DNA of 64,000 bases from Heracleum sosnowskyi. Its lineage: Eukaryota > Streptophyta > Magnoliopsida > Apiales > Apiaceae. The notes under the pieces were generated by a model, which worked only from the letters and a program-made list of their open reading frames with translations, ran no database searches and was not told the origin of the DNA. The DNA is taken from contig CM061245.1 of assembly GCA_030848705.1 (NCBI GenBank), positions 72,093,564 to 72,157,563 of the forward strand, read 5' to 3'. Below, one piece after another: positions 19,211 through 30,825 of this stretch (position 1 is the first letter of the stretch; the number at the start of each line of letters is the position of its first letter). A program made the translations under genes and the position numbers.

Positions 19211-21690
19211 TGAGGTGGCAGTGGATAAGGATGCAGTTGTGTTTGATTAAAGAAAAGAAAACAGATTTTATTAATTTAATAAAATCTGTTAATTAAATAG
19301 TAATTAAATCTGAATAAAGGGGATAAAAATAGAATTATTATTTAATAATAATTTAGAATTTGATTGTTATTAAAAAGAGGTTTAATTATTTAAATATGGA
19401 TTAAAATTTGAGTTATTTACTTTGGGATTAGAGATTTAAAATGATAATTTGATTCGTTTTATTGGTATTAAACGGAGACTAATTTGTGAATAATGTTTAG
19501 AATAATAAAATGTTTTAGAAACTAAAAAGGAGATGATTGTGGAAATTTTTGGAGACGGTTCTGATTTTAGAAATAAGAATTTGAGATTTATTATTTTCGT
19601 AGTAAAGCATATTTTAGATTTTATTTTTGAGGTATTTGGGAATTAGAGACTAGTTAAATTGTATCGGTGATTAATTTGGGTTCATTTTTGAATAAGTAGA
19701 GATAAAAAGAGATTATTTTTGAAAACTAAAAATAGAATATTATAGAAGTTTTAGAAATGACCTTTTTAGTTTTAAAAACGAGATTTAGAGACGTTAAAAG
19801 AGAATAACGTTTCTGCAGATTGGGTAGTTGATTTTAATTGAATAAAATAGAACTATTTAATTAAGAATTATTGAGGTACTTTTCCCGATAATTATTTTAG
19901 GAATATTTGAGGGAGCCTTGTGATTTAATAGAGAATATTTATGACGTAAGCTGTCCCGAGGTCTGATTTATTTAAATTAGTTTTAAAATAAAGGGAAGAC
20001 GTATAGGGTTCCCAGCAGGCTTTATATTTAAGGGAAAAATGCGTAGTACCTATTCGAGGAAAATAGACGTCCTAGTTGATTTAATTATTGTTATTTGATT
20101 TTTATTCTGACCTGGATTATTTATCACAATTTGCTTACGTACTGCGATCGAGGCAAGTTCTTTCTGACCCTCACTCCTATTGCATTATTTTGAGGAGTAT
20201 TTATTTTCTGAAAGTTTGAATTGTTTATTCATTTCTGAAATAGTTATTTGAGAATTCTATTAGTTGATCTGGAGGAATATTACAGTTTTGATGAGACACA
20301 CTAAAAATATTCACTGTCCCTAAAGCGTATTTCATCGAATTTCCTGGGCATCTTATTTGTTCAAGATGACCCTAACGACCATTCAGCTATAGCTACGCTC
20401 CTTTATCGAGGTAGCTAACACTTTATTCGATTCAATCAGATTTATTGTCCAGATCCGATAATTGTGTTCTTGGCTTCTAAATTTGATTCATTTTTCGGAT
20501 CAAATTATTTTGAATCAGGATAGTGGTAAGCTGGTTCTAGATTTCATCATAACTACTCTTAACTAATTATTCTAGCGTGTTGATATATCGTTTGGTTGAT
20601 TCGAGTCGTTCCCATTATTCGGGACGATTCTAAATAATTTATTTCATTCAACGAATCTCTTTTGTTCGAGATTTGTTAACCTGTTTGTCTAGGGTTGACA
20701 TATTGTTCGTGTCAACATAAGAATTTTCTTTTGAATTATTGGGATGACCTATTGTTCAGGTCGTCATCGCACAAACAATAGAATGGCGGTCGGCCAGAGT
20801 TAAGTCAAAACTTTCCTATCTAATTATTCTTACTTCATTCTCATAACGTTTCTGGAGGAAAATCATTACTTCAACTGGTCAACGTAGGAGTGGCCCACGG
20901 ATTTTCTTTCTGATCAACACGAGATATAATCTTGTGGTATCAAGAGAGGAATATATCTATTTTGGCACGATAGTTGCCGGGTTGACTTTACAACCCACTA
21001 ATTGCTAGCAAAACGAAATTGTGATACTTGAGACATAGTAGTGATCGTGCTATGGGGTATCACGGGTGTACGGTACTTGAGACACGGTGGTTGATCGCGC
21101 CGTGGGGTATCGTAAAGGAGACAGATCAATATCTTCTACTCTCAAATTTCAAATGTGCTTAGTTGAGACAAATGATTTCGTCAGTCATTGGACATCGAGT
21201 CCGTCAGTATATGTTATTACCTTTTGAGTTTTGTTGACATGGTTCTTCTTTTACCTCAATAGTAGTGTTGATAAGAGAGAGCCAGTCAGTGGAATTTGCT
21301 GAGCACATAGTTGCTCACTCTTGTTGTTAAACTATATTTTTCAGTTAAAGAGGAAAGAGGTGAATCATCCCGGTACAGAGATAAAGGGAAGGAGAAAATG
21401 CAGCACGACGCCGACTTGGAGTAGCAGCGCTGTTTCAGAGATAACGTCAGGACAGCTACACCAGAAAGCAATATCTACTCACTAAACTTTATGTATTCAG
21501 TGGCTTGGTGTGTATTCAATAAATAGCGATGTAATAATTTGGAGATAGAACGATGCCTGGACTTGTGGGCTGGAATCACACTACGTGCTGTATGTATTAT
21601 TACTATGGTATGTACTATACTTGGAGTGATATTGATGTTATGGATCGTGGCGACCCGAATTCACTGATAGGTGGATTTGGGGGCGTTACA

Positions 21691-23163
21691 CCTTGTCTGT
21701 CTAGGCATAGATTGACTTGATGAGCCTCTTCTACCACCTCTTCTACCTCTGCCTCCTCTACCTCTAACAGGAGCAGGATTCTTAAAACTCTCTATCATTT
21801 CTCTTTGTTGATTTAAGAATTCTTCATGTGAGAGATCAGGATATTCTTCAGTTGCTGTAGAGAGTGCTTTCCTTGCAAACAATTGTTGAACTCTCTTATC
21901 AGTGTGATAAAGAGTAACAACATTACCATCCCTTGTTTTGAACTTCTGGAATAGATTTGATGCATCTTCAGGATTGTCAATGAGCACATCTTCATCACCT
22001 TCAGGAATTGTAGCAAGAGTTTGTCCATGACCAGGCGTCAGGATTTGATCAGTCATCAGGATTTGTTCTTCCGTCAGGATCTGAGATTGCACCAATGTCC
22101 TTACTGTCCCTATTCCAGAATCAGAAACATGAGTTGACTGCGTTGTTTGACTTTGAGAAGTTTGAATTGTAGACTTCATAACAGCAGCATCAGAGGTTTC
22201 TCCTTGTAGAACTTTGTCACCACCATCATTTCCAGTATCATCATCATTATTTCTTAAAACTAGATCAGGTGTACATTTTGTAGAACTTACCTTCTCCCCT
22301 TTTTTGACATCAGTATTTGACAATAAATTCAAAATCAAGGCAAGAGAGGTTTGAATGTCAGTTACCTTAGAATCAAGAGAATCAATTCTGCCGTTGATTG
22401 AGGACTGTTCAGCAACTACTGAATTAACCTTGGATTCCACTATTCTTAGTTGAAGAGCAGTATGCACCTTGGTGAAGTTATTAGATATATCAGTCCTTAC
22501 CAAATCTGTTGCAGCCTTGACAGAATCAATCTCATGTTTGAGGCCTTTGGATAAAAGAGTAGTAGCCTTCAAATGATTCTTCAAATCTTCATTCTCTATT
22601 AATTTCACTGCATCATAGGCATGATCCAAAGCATATGGATAGCTAACAGATTCAGCAGATCTGTACCATGAATTTGTCCATTCATATTGTCTAAGTGCCT
22701 CAGCAGGATTCATTTCAGGAGGAACATAAAAGTCTTGTCTTAAGTCCTTTCCAGTAGTAGCCTTGCCAGCCATGAATATGCTTGAAGAACCGAAGTTGGT
22801 TCCAAGACTAGATTTAATAACTCTGGCAAGCTGATCCTTCTCATCTTGATTATCATCATCACTATCATCACTATCATCAGCATCAGAATGAAGAGTAACA
22901 TCAGGATCAGGAATATAAATACCTTTAAGTTTGTCCTGGGATGCTGTGATAGGATCTATCATTGGTCTTGAGATAAGTGGATGTATCAGGATTGGCTCAG
23001 CATCAGGAGCACCACTAGCGTAAGGAGAAACACCGTCAGGATTTGGTTGGCTTGCATCAGGATTTGATACTGATGGTTCTTGTGGAGCCTGAGGTTCAGA
23101 AGCTACTTTAACACTTTGAGTTAAAAGTTCTTGTGTACTTCCCTCAATGACAGTGTCCTCGAC
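21691..23163 (-). pseudogene. Copia-2 extra ORF, distal part, truncated by the Tekay insertion
   Basis: This continues the frame of 23164-24687 after one TAG (23164-23166), and runs into the Tekay LTR for its last ~10 codons. It is acidic and Ser/Asp-rich early (DADDSDDSDDDNQDEKD). A helical segment follows with a likely coiled coil (about 22330-22580, with heptads around TKVHTALQLRIVESKVNSVV and GRIDSLDSKVTDIQ). The C-terminus is Gly/Arg-rich (RGRGGRGRRGGRRG), as in RNA-binding tails. It is the counterpart of the second half of the Copia-1 extra ORF by position and layout. Function is unknown. Confidence 0.65.
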
Positions 23164-24687
23164 CTATCTTTCAACTTTATCTGCACCAGAAACCCCTTGA
23201 GCATTGTCAGGAAATTTCTCAGAAACTGTAGCTTTGCCTGCATCTTCACATTGAGAAGATGGTTCTTGTGTGGCTGGAATTGAAGTATCTGCATTTTCCC
23301 TTTGAGAAAATGGTTCTTGTGGGACCATTCCAATAGCTATGCCTTCACCCAAACTTTGATTGAGTGGTTCTTGTGTGGCTGGATCATCAGTATTAGCTGC
23401 AGAACCACTTTGAGGTCCAGGTTCTTGTGGGCTTGATCCTTTCAGCTTCTTCTGTCTAGTGAACACAATCTCTTCTACCTTTCTTTTGTTATCCAAAGGA
23501 TGAGTAAATACAAGTTTGTAAGCAGTTTCAGCAACCTTCTCCCATGGTATTTCTAGAATTTTTGAAGTTGGAGAGGCTTTTGCTGGAGAGTCTGAGATAG
23601 CTATCATTGGACTTGGTGCAGCATCAGGAATACCAATGTCAGGATTTGTTTGAGCATCAGGATTTGACTGCTCATCAGGAATAAAAGTGTCATGTCCATC
23701 AGTATCCTGCTTCTTTTCTAAAGGAATATGATACCTGCTCTTTGATAATTTCCTTTTCTTCTGTGGCTTAGACAATGGTACCACAGCTTCATTAGCAGTA
23801 TCACAATAAATAGGGATTTTTGAGTATGACAGGCCATAATCTAACAACTGATTTTTCATCCACATTATCTGAGCACAACAACTTCCTGCAGCAATGTACT
23901 CAACTTCTGCAGTTGAAGTGGAAATGAATTTTTGCTTTTTACTGAACCAAGAAACTAGTCTACCACCCAAAAACTGACAGCTTCCTGAAGTACTTTTCCT
24001 GTCTATCTTACATCCTGCAAAATCAGCATCTGAATAACCACACAACCCAAATTTTGATTCCCTTACATACCAAAGGCCAAGTGAAGGAGTGCCTTTGAGA
24101 TATCTGAAAATTCTTTTGACTACAATCAGATGAGGTTCCCTAGGTTTTGCTTGAAATCTTGCACATAGACAGATTGCAAACATGATATCTGGTCTACTTG
24201 CTATGGGAGTACTTGCAGTAGCACAATCTTGCATGTTAAACCTCTTCAATAAATTCCTTGTATATTTTGACTGATTGATAAAAATCCCATCATCAGTCTG
24301 TTTAACTTGAAGACCAAGAAAGTAACTCATTTCTCCCATCATGCTCATTTGGTATCTTGACTGCATAAGCTTAGAAAACTTTTCACACAGCTTATTGTTT
24401 GTTGACCCAAAAATGATATCATCCACATAAATCTGAACTAAAAGAAAATCCTTACCATGATTCAAGTAAAATAGAGTTTTATCAATAGTACCTCTTTTGA
24501 ATCCACTTTCCAGTAAGAATTGAGCTAGGGTTTCATACCATGCTCTTGGAGCTTGCTTTAGTCCATAAAGTGCCTTATCCAATCTATAGACATGATTTGG
24601 ATACTTTGGATCAATGAAACCAGGAGGCTGTTCAACATAAACTTCTTCCTCCAGTTCACCATTTAAGAAAGCACTTTTAACATCCAT
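23164..24687 (-). pseudogene. Copia-2 RT-RNase H fused in frame to the extra ORF by deletions
   Basis: RT blocks (VKSAFLNGELEEEVY, IYVDDIIFGST) and RNase H blocks (YSDADFAGCKIDRKS, STAEVEYIAAGSCC) align closely with Copia-1 pol. About 33 residues are missing between RT and RNase H: the frame jumps from the TPIA position straight to SRPDIMFA near 24205. The RNase H end (TKHIDIKYHF to ADIFTKPL) and the pol stop are also missing. After KIPIYCD near 23808 the frame runs straight into Lys-rich, NPD-repeat sequence of the downstream ORF. Both deletions keep frame, so a chimeric ORF of 507 residues results. It cannot be a working RNase H. Confidence 0.8.
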
Positions 24688-26373
24688 CTGAAAAACTTTG
24701 AATTTCTTGTGAGCTGCATAAGCCAGAAAGATCCTGATGGCTTCTAGCCTTGCAACAGGAGCAAAAGTTTCATCATAATCTATTCCTTCTTATTGAGAAT
24801 ACCCCTTTGCAACTAGCCTAGCTTTGTTTCTGATTATTACTCCATCAGAATCAGTCTTGTTCTTGAAAATTCATTTTGTACCAACAATTGACCTGTTCTT
24901 TGGTCTTGGTACTAGTTTCTAGACTTCATTCCTTTCAAATTCATTCAATTCTTATTGCATTGCAGTAACCCAATCAGCATCTTTGAGTGCATCTTCAACT
25001 TTCTTAGGCTCCTCCTTGGATAGAAAGTTATGATATAGACATTCATTTTGAGTTGCACTTCTTGTTTTAACACCTGCATCAGGATCTCCAATTATCAAAT
25101 CAGGAGTATGACTCCTTGTCCATTTCCTAGCTAGTGGTAAATCAGTTCTTGAAGTAGATGCTCCCCCTAGATTGGTGCTATCTTGATTAGAAGAATTTGC
25201 TTCAGTAGAAGCTCCCCCTGAATTGTTGCTATCACCTCCTGATGGGTTATTAGGATTGTCACTTGAATCAGTATCTGAAGAATTTTGTTCTGATGATTGA
25301 GTTGACTCAGAATTTGTAGCAGTTTGTTGTTGCTCCCCCTCAACATTGCACTACTAGATGTATCACCATTATTTGTATCATCAGTATTAGCACCATCAGG
25401 ATTTGATGCTCCATCAGTATTTGATGAATCATCAGGATTTGGCGACCCATCAGTATCTGATGAATTGTCAGTTTCTGATTCTTGTTCTTCAGGATCCTTG
25501 GTAGCTTCATTTTCAAAAATCAGTCTATCATGAGAGTCTTCATTGATTCCAGTTATCTTCTTATCATCAAAAGATACATGTATTGACTTCATGACAGTTC
25601 TTGTTCTCAAATTAAAAACTCTAAAGGCTCTTGATGCAGGATATCCTATGAAAATTCCCTCATCAGCCTTTGTTTCAAATTTTCCTAGTTGTTCAGGATG
25701 AGTTCTGAGAACAAAACATTTACATCCAAACACATGCAGATGCTTCAAACTTGGTTTCTTCTCCTTGAGCATTTGATAGGGAGTTACACCATGTCTGTTT
25801 ATCAATGTGAGATTTTGAGTATAGCATGCTGTATTGACTGCTTCTGCCCAGAAATATGTAGGCAATTTAGCTTCTTCCAACATAGTTCTGCCAGCTTCAA
25901 TCAGAGTTCTATTTTTCCTTTCTACTACTCCATTTTGCTGGGGTGTGCCAGGAGCAGAGAATTGTTGAATAATTCCTTTGTATTTGCAGAACTCTTCCAT
26001 CTTTGAATTCTTGAATTCCGTTCCATTATCACTTCTCAGAATCTTGACTTTGTACTTTGTGCTTGTTTCAATCATTCTCACATGATCCAACAGTATTTCA
26101 GGAGTCTCATCTTTTCTGTGCAAAAAAATACACCCAGGTGAATCTAGAATATTCATCAACAATTACAAGAGTGTACCTTTTCTTACTGATGGACATTATG
26201 TTGACTGGTCCAAATAGGTCAAGATGCAGCATGTGATATGGTTCTTCAATAGAGGATTCAGATTTACTCTTGAATGATGTCCTTCTCTGTTTAGCCTTTT
26301 GACATGCATCACAGAGTCCATCAGGAGTATACACAACTTTAGGCAATCCTCTAACTAAATCTTTCTTAACCAA
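24688..26373 (-). pseudogene. Copia-2 integrase and integrase-RT linker, frameshifted and stopped
   Basis: The integrase start has a zinc-binding segment (LCDACQKAK) and the first catalytic Asp in HLDLFGPV (26107-26373). The frame shifts near 26120-26160 inside VDEYSRFTWVYF. The next frame (25167-26162) carries the second Asp (SDNGTEF) and the Glu (PQQNGVVERKN), then the copia C-terminal block (HVFGCKCFV). The linker 25167-25500 has runs of NTDG and NPDG. The beginning of RT (24688-24960) contains at least four stop codons relative to Copia-1; two replace Trp codons and the others fall where Copia-1 has Glu. Confidence 0.82.
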
Positions 26374-27333
26374 CTCATTGATATTGCTGAAGTTGAGATG
26401 AGAAAGCTTCTTGTGCCAATTCTAACTTTCATCTACTGATGCTTTACCGATGAGACAAGTAGGAGATCCATCAGTATTTGATTGAATGTTGGCTTCATAT
26501 ATGTTACCATGCATGTAGCCAGTCAATACTGTCTTTCCTGATTCTTTGCTGACTACTTCACAATGAGTGGAATAGAAGTGGACATGATAACCTCTGTCAG
26601 TGATTTGACGAATACTCAACAAGTTGTGTTTTAGTCCCTTCACTAGAGCTACTTTCTCAATGATGACATTGCCAATGATTATATTGCCATATCCCAAAGT
26701 TTGCCCAATGTTGCCATCTCCATAAGACACAATTGGGCCAGCTTTTTCTTAATATTTTGATAACAGGGCTTTGTTTCCAGTCATGTGCACAGAACATCCA
26801 CTATCCATGACTAATACATTTTTCTTCTTACCCTGCAATCAGAATAACACAACACTAGTTAGAATATTTAGGAACCCACACCTGTTGGGTTCCTTTTCCA
26901 TGCATTTTATTAACTTTAGCAGTAGAAGACTTTTTGACTTTAGCAGTCCTGACAGGATTAACTCCATCAGGATTTGCTTTGTCAGTATCAGTATTAACAG
27001 ATGCATGATTCACATTGACATTCATAGATTTACCATAATTTGCATTTTTATTAAACTTGGGTAAATGATCATAAAAGTTATAATACAAACTATGGTATTC
27101 TTCACAAGTATAAATAGAATGCCATTTACTGCCACAATGAAAACAAGACTTCTGTGGTTTATAAAATACTGATCTACTCCTAATATCAGACTTAGGAATT
27201 TCAGATACTTTAATTTTACTCTTCCTGCAATCAATAGCAAGATGATTAGAGTTACCACAGTTAAAACAATATTTTCTATGTGCATTTGGGATATACTGAT
27301 AATTATTCTCTTTATTAATCCCAACTTTACCAT
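26374..27333 (-). pseudogene. Copia-2 gag-pol junction: extra zinc knuckles and protease, broken
   Basis: Two CCHC motifs (CFNCGNSNHLAIDC and CFHCGSKWHSIYTC) are encoded about 27130-27270 in one frame. The protease active site reads MDSGCSVHMTG near 26775-26812. A TAA about 10 codons later (near 26751) stops it, and the frame reopens as 26422-26730 with LSIRQITDRGYHVHF. An NTDTDKANPDGVNP repeat lies between the knuckles and the protease. The frame changes at least twice in this region. Confidence 0.75.
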
Positions 27334-27581
27334 TCCTGTTTAGTAGGTGTCTTTTGTAAACCAGTTACTTCACAAACTTTATCTCTAAGTTGTTTCTGAG
27401 ACAATAAACCTATATTTTTCTTTTCAGTTTTCTTTACAAATTTAGACTTCATCTGAGTAACTGAATTAGCAGAAGTAGAAGTAGATCCCTTTTCAGAAGT
27501 AGAATTGGGATCATTACCAAATACAAATTTAACAGGCTTAATCTTTGATTTGGTCTTATCTATAACATGTCTATAGGTCAT
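27327..27581 (-). pseudogene. Copia-2 short pol-frame segment after gag
   Basis: An 84-codon open stretch of basic, Ser/Thr-rich sequence (MTYRHVIDKTKSKIKPVKF) starts a few bases after the gag stop, in the -1 frame relative to gag. It links gag to the protease region. The shift may be a natural gag-pol frameshift or damage; the rest of the element favours damage. Confidence 0.5.
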
Positions 27582-27586
27582 TGGTT

Positions 27587-29161
27587 TTACTCCTCATTTA
27601 TAACAACTTTCTCCTTCATTTTCTTATCTTTATCTGGCTTATAACCTAGACACTCTTTCCAATTCTTAGAAGTATTGATTTCATGAAATTTCCTTCCAGA
27701 ATCTGTCCAGGTTCTGATTTTCTCTTTAGCATCTTCAAGTTTTTTTTCAAGAGCAGTACATTTAAGTTTCATCTCTAAATACATGTGTTTAGCATTGTCA
27801 CATTCTATCTGTACTTTTTTCATATGAGAAAATTCAGCTTCTAAATGCTCATTCCTTTTCCTAAGTTCAGACATCTCAGATAAGATCCTAGTATTCTCGG
27901 CAGTTTGACTTCTAAAGCTAATATGCAATGACTTTAGAAAACGTCTTAATTCAGAAGCATTATCAGTATCAAAATCAAAGACAATATTTAGTACCTTATC
28001 ATCAGGAATAGTAGTTTCATCAGTATTGGCCATTAGGGCATAGTTGACTACCTCAGTGTCAGATTCTGAGGAAGAGTCCATCCAATCCTTGCTTGAAGTG
28101 ATGAGTGCTTTAGCCTTTTTGCACTCAGTTGCAAAGTGCCCCATTCCATTACACTTGTAGCATCTAACCTTTGACTTGTCAAATTTGCCACTTTTGCTGT
28201 CCTTTTTGTTGTACTTGTCTTTGTCAGCATTGAAGGTCTTTTTCTGAAAGTTTCCTTGACTTCTAGCCTTCCTGAACTTCATCTTCTTGAAGCCTCTGAC
28301 TATCATAGCAACCATCTCTTCCATGTCTGAGTCAAAAGAATCATCATCAGTATTGGCATCAGGATTGCCATCAGTATCTGATGATGAGTCATCAGGATCT
28401 GACTCAACTATTTTTGATTTTCTTCTAGAGACCTCCACAGCTTTTCCTTTTGATTTAGCCTCTACATTCAAGGCAATAGACTTTGCCTTGCTGCCTTTCT
28501 TATTCTTCCTTTGTTGAACCTCAAGATCATAGGTTCTGAGCATCCCATAGACGTCATCAAGAGACACAGTGTTTAGATCATACTGGTGCCTAATGATTGA
28601 TGTTTGTGTATCCCATTCTTCAGGTAAAGCTCTCAGAAACTTGGTATTAGAATCTTCTGATACATACTCTTTGCCAACTAGAGATAGATTGTTCAGGAGT
28701 GTCAGGAATCTATCATACAGGTCAGTAAGGCTCTCATCAGGTCTAGCATCAAATTGTTCATACTCTTGAATAAGTAGAGCCCTTCTGTTCTTCTTGATAG
28801 ATGCAGATCCTTGGCATTGAGTATCCAAAGTGTCCCAAATTTCTTTTGCAGACTTGCATGCAATCACCCTGTTTGACATGACAGCATCAAGACTGTTGTG
28901 AAGGATATTCTTTATCTTTGCATCTCTGAGAACGTCAGCTTTCTCTTCTGGAGTCCAATCTGTTTTCACCTTGACCGCGTAGTGTTCAGGTACAGTATCT
29001 ATTTGTGGAATCAGTCTCGTAGGAATATAAGGTCCATCACGAATCCTGTTCAAATAGTCAGGATCCATAGCCTCCAGGTACATCAGCATCTTTACCTTCC
29101 ATTTTGGATATTCAGATTTCTTCAGGATGGGAATTTTCATGCTTTCATACTTTGTCGACAT
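27587..29161 (-). CDS. gag: Copia-2 gag
   Basis: The open frame extends upstream into the LTR end and primer site, so the real start is the ATG at 29161 (MSTKYESMKIPIL), about 35 bases after the primer site. About 524 residues follow. They comprise a copia gag domain (UBN2-like, about residues 15-210: YPKWKVKMLMYLEAMDP, EIWDTLDTQCQG, LYDRFLTLLNNL), a Lys/Ser/Asp-rich linker with SSDTDGNPDANTDDD, one CCHC knuckle CYKCNGMGHFATEC, and a C-terminal coiled coil (about residues 400-500: MSELRKRNEHLEAEF and MKLKCTALEKKLEDAKEK). This gene is intact although pol is not. Confidence 0.85.
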   Translation of the reverse strand: MSTKYESMKIPILKKSEYPKWKVKMLMYLEAMDPDYLNRIRDGPYIPTRLIPQIDTVPEHYAVKVKTDWTPEEKADVLRDAKIKNILHNSLDAVMSNRVIACKSAKEIWDTLDTQCQGSASIKKNRRALLIQEYEQFDARPDESLTDLYDRFLTLLNNLSLVGKEYVSEDSNTKFLRALPEEWDTQTSIIRHQYDLNTVSLDDVYGMLRTYDLEVQQRKNKKGSKAKSIALNVEAKSKGKAVEVSRRKSKIVESDPDDSSSDTDGNPDANTDDDSFDSDMEEMVAMIVRGFKKMKFRKARSQGNFQKKTFNADKDKYNKKDSKSGKFDKSKVRCYKCNGMGHFATECKKAKALITSSKDWMDSSSESDTEVVNYALMANTDETTIPDDKVLNIVFDFDTDNASELRRFLKSLHISFRSQTAENTRILSEMSELRKRNEHLEAEFSHMKKVQIECDNAKHMYLEMKLKCTALEKKLEDAKEKIRTWTDSGRKFHEINTSKNWKECLGYKPDKDKKMKEKVVINEE

Positions 29162-29196
29162 CTTAGATCGTATCTGATTCAAATTTAAATTAGTTC

Positions 29197-29208
29197 GCTC
29201 TGATACCA
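29197..29208 (-). other. Copia-2 primer-binding site (tRNA-Met)
   Basis: The minus strand reads TGGTATCAGAGC two bases after the 5' LTR end, matching the 3' end of initiator tRNA-Met. Confidence 0.88.
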
Positions 29209-29210
29209 AT

Positions 29211-29755
29211 TGTTGCCCAGTAAATAACAATTGTAGAAGGGGGGTTGAATACAATTGTATAAGATTCTCGACTTAATAAACTATTTATCACAAATATGAA
29301 AGAATAATAACAGCTTTATTAAATCTGATATAAAACTGTTACAAACTCTCTCAAGAAATTCTGATGTTCTTGAGAGCTTCTAGGTTACAAAAATACTTGT
29401 GTATGTGATCTATATAAATCGAAACCTAAACTGTGTTTATATACTACACAGCTTCTCTATCAATTACATGATAAGTCCTAATCAATTACAAAGATTGAAA
29501 CATATCCTAAATTGATAGCTTCATTACTATAAATAAGGAACCGACAAAATAAACTTCCTTATTTAACTAGACTCCAAATATAACTCGAAGTAGGAATCCT
29601 GATCAGCTTCCAGTCCTGATGATCAATCCTGATCATAATCCTGATAGAAATCTTGATGACAATCCTGATACTAACACTTGAGCAAATACTGATGACGTCA
29701 GCAATCCTGATCAGTTGAGTCTAGATCCTGACGATCATTGAATCCTGATCTAACA
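29211..29755 (-). repeat. Copia-2 5' LTR (545 bp)
   Basis: On the minus strand it runs from TGTTAGATCAGG to GGGCAACA with TGTT...AACA ends. U3 (29600-29755) is packed with about nine direct copies of (A)ATCCTGAT. A TATATAA box lies at 29437-29443 (minus). The U5 end CCCCCCTTCTACAATTG resembles the end of the Copia-1 LTR, a trait shared by SIRE-like LTRs. Bases 29756-29760 (GGTCT) are the likely target duplication. Confidence 0.87.
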
Positions 29756-30190
29756 GGTCTAAAATTTAGGAATAGTTTGTATCTATATTTTATGATTTAT
29801 AATTTATATTTTTTGATTGGTTAACTGGAATTTGGTAATTGAGGAAAGTATTTAATTTATTATGATTGGTCTAAAATTTAGGAATGGACTCTAATTGGTC
29901 TTAAGATAATTTATATTTTCTAATTGACAATTTATATTTTCTTATTGGTTAACTGGACTTTAGTAATGAGGAAAGTATTTTACTTATTATGACTGGTTTA
30001 AATTTAGGAATTAAAATTTAGGAATCGAATCTGATTGGTCCTAAAATAATATATATTTTCTGATTGGTTAACTGGACTTTAGTAATGAGGAAAGTATTTA
30101 ACTTATTATGATTGGTCTAAAATTTAGGAATTGACTGTGATTGGTCCTAAAATAATTCAAAATTTCTGATTGGTTAACCGCATACCTGGG
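29756..30190 (+). repeat. AT-rich degenerate tandem repeat (105-130 bp unit, about 3.5 copies)
   Basis: Units begin with ATTGGTTAACTGGA(A/C)TTT near 29816, 29944 and 30063, with a partial unit at 30169. Each includes GAGGAAAGTATTTWACTTAT and GATTGGTCTAAAATTTAGGAA. Copies differ by indels. No gene is seen. The Copia-2 insertion point lies in one of the ATTGGTCT motifs. Confidence 0.75.
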
Positions 30191-30825
30191 TAGACTCATG
30201 TATTATAATAAAGAATATAAAAATAGTAACTAGCTGATTGTTTTTTTATAACTAAAACACCGTTTTCTAACAAAATCTACTCATTTTCCAAAAATATCAC
30301 GGGCAATTACCTTTAAATTAAAACAAATTACCTTTTATATTTGTTCTCACTAAAATCTCTCTTTTCCAAGAATATCATGTGCAACCCTTACTTACTTATT
30401 TTAAAACCTATTTTAATACTTTTAATTATTTAAAAAACTTACCTATTTTAACATGCAGACGTATTTTTTTTAACAAATACAATTAATATAATTAAAACAC
30501 TTCTAAAAATATCACGGGCAGTTACTTTTTTTTTTTAATTAAAACATGTTAGCTTTTCTATTTATCCTTATTATTAATATTATTTTAATAAATAATAAAA
30601 TATTATTAATAATGCCCCATTTATCTTCCTCTGCCTCATTTGAATATTAATAATTTCCCATTTATCTTCCTCAGCCCCATTTGTATTCTTTATTTATTTT
30701 TTCTATGTTCCAATTAATATTTAAGTTTCTCATTTTATAATTTATGATATTAATTTTTATTCGTTATTTAATAATTTCCGTTCCCATTAATTTTTTTGGT
30801 TTGTCATTTTTTAATCTTCTTTGAT
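30191..30825. other. AT-rich DNA without genes
   Basis: I find no ORF. The strand is extremely AT-rich, with a repeated phrase CCCATTTATCTTCCTC near 30606 and 30658. It probably belongs to the body of the Helitron that ends at 30855. Confidence 0.4.

Larger units (their letters stand above)
8140..21690 (+). mobile_element. Tekay-type Ty3/gypsy chromovirus, 5' LTR split by Copia-1
   Basis: Two long LTRs flank a gag-pol unit whose integrase is followed by a chromodomain-like C-terminus, the mark of Tekay/Del chromoviruses. The primer site matches initiator tRNA-Met. The internal region runs from 11449 to 18098. The 5' LTR is present only from its Copia-1 insertion point. The element is inserted in the extra ORF of minus-strand Copia-2, so the last residues of that reading frame come from the Tekay LTR. 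The base run after the 3' LTR is CCTTG (21691-21695). The partner duplication would lie left of the window. Confidence 0.9.
18099..21690 (+). repeat. Tekay 3' LTR (3,592 bp), uninterrupted
   Basis: It starts TGTAACAGCCG and ends GGGCGTTACA, with TGTAAC/GTTACA inverted ends. Bases 18099-18491 are the left part that is missing from the window's 5' LTR. They carry several GCCCA motifs (18278-18334) and a C-run before a CT-rich stretch (18410-18432) that could be a promoter region. Bases 18492-18496 are the empty Copia-1 target. The copy lacks ~92 bases present in the 5' LTR (junction at about 20143). Confidence 0.93.
21691..29755 (-). mobile_element. Copia-2: decayed SIRE-like Ty1/copia element, 3' part cut by Tekay
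   Basis: Read on the minus strand: 5' LTR (29755-29211), tRNA-Met primer site, gag, protease, integrase, RT-RNase H, then an extra ORF that is broken at 21690 by the Tekay insertion. The 3' LTR is outside the window. The gene order matches Copia-1, but the two are separate families: proteins differ and LTRs share no sequence I can see. The element carries many AATCCTGAT-type words. Stops, frameshifts and two deletions in pol show it is dead. It sits in an AT-rich repeat whose own motif ATTGGTCT crosses the right junction. Confidence 0.88.
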
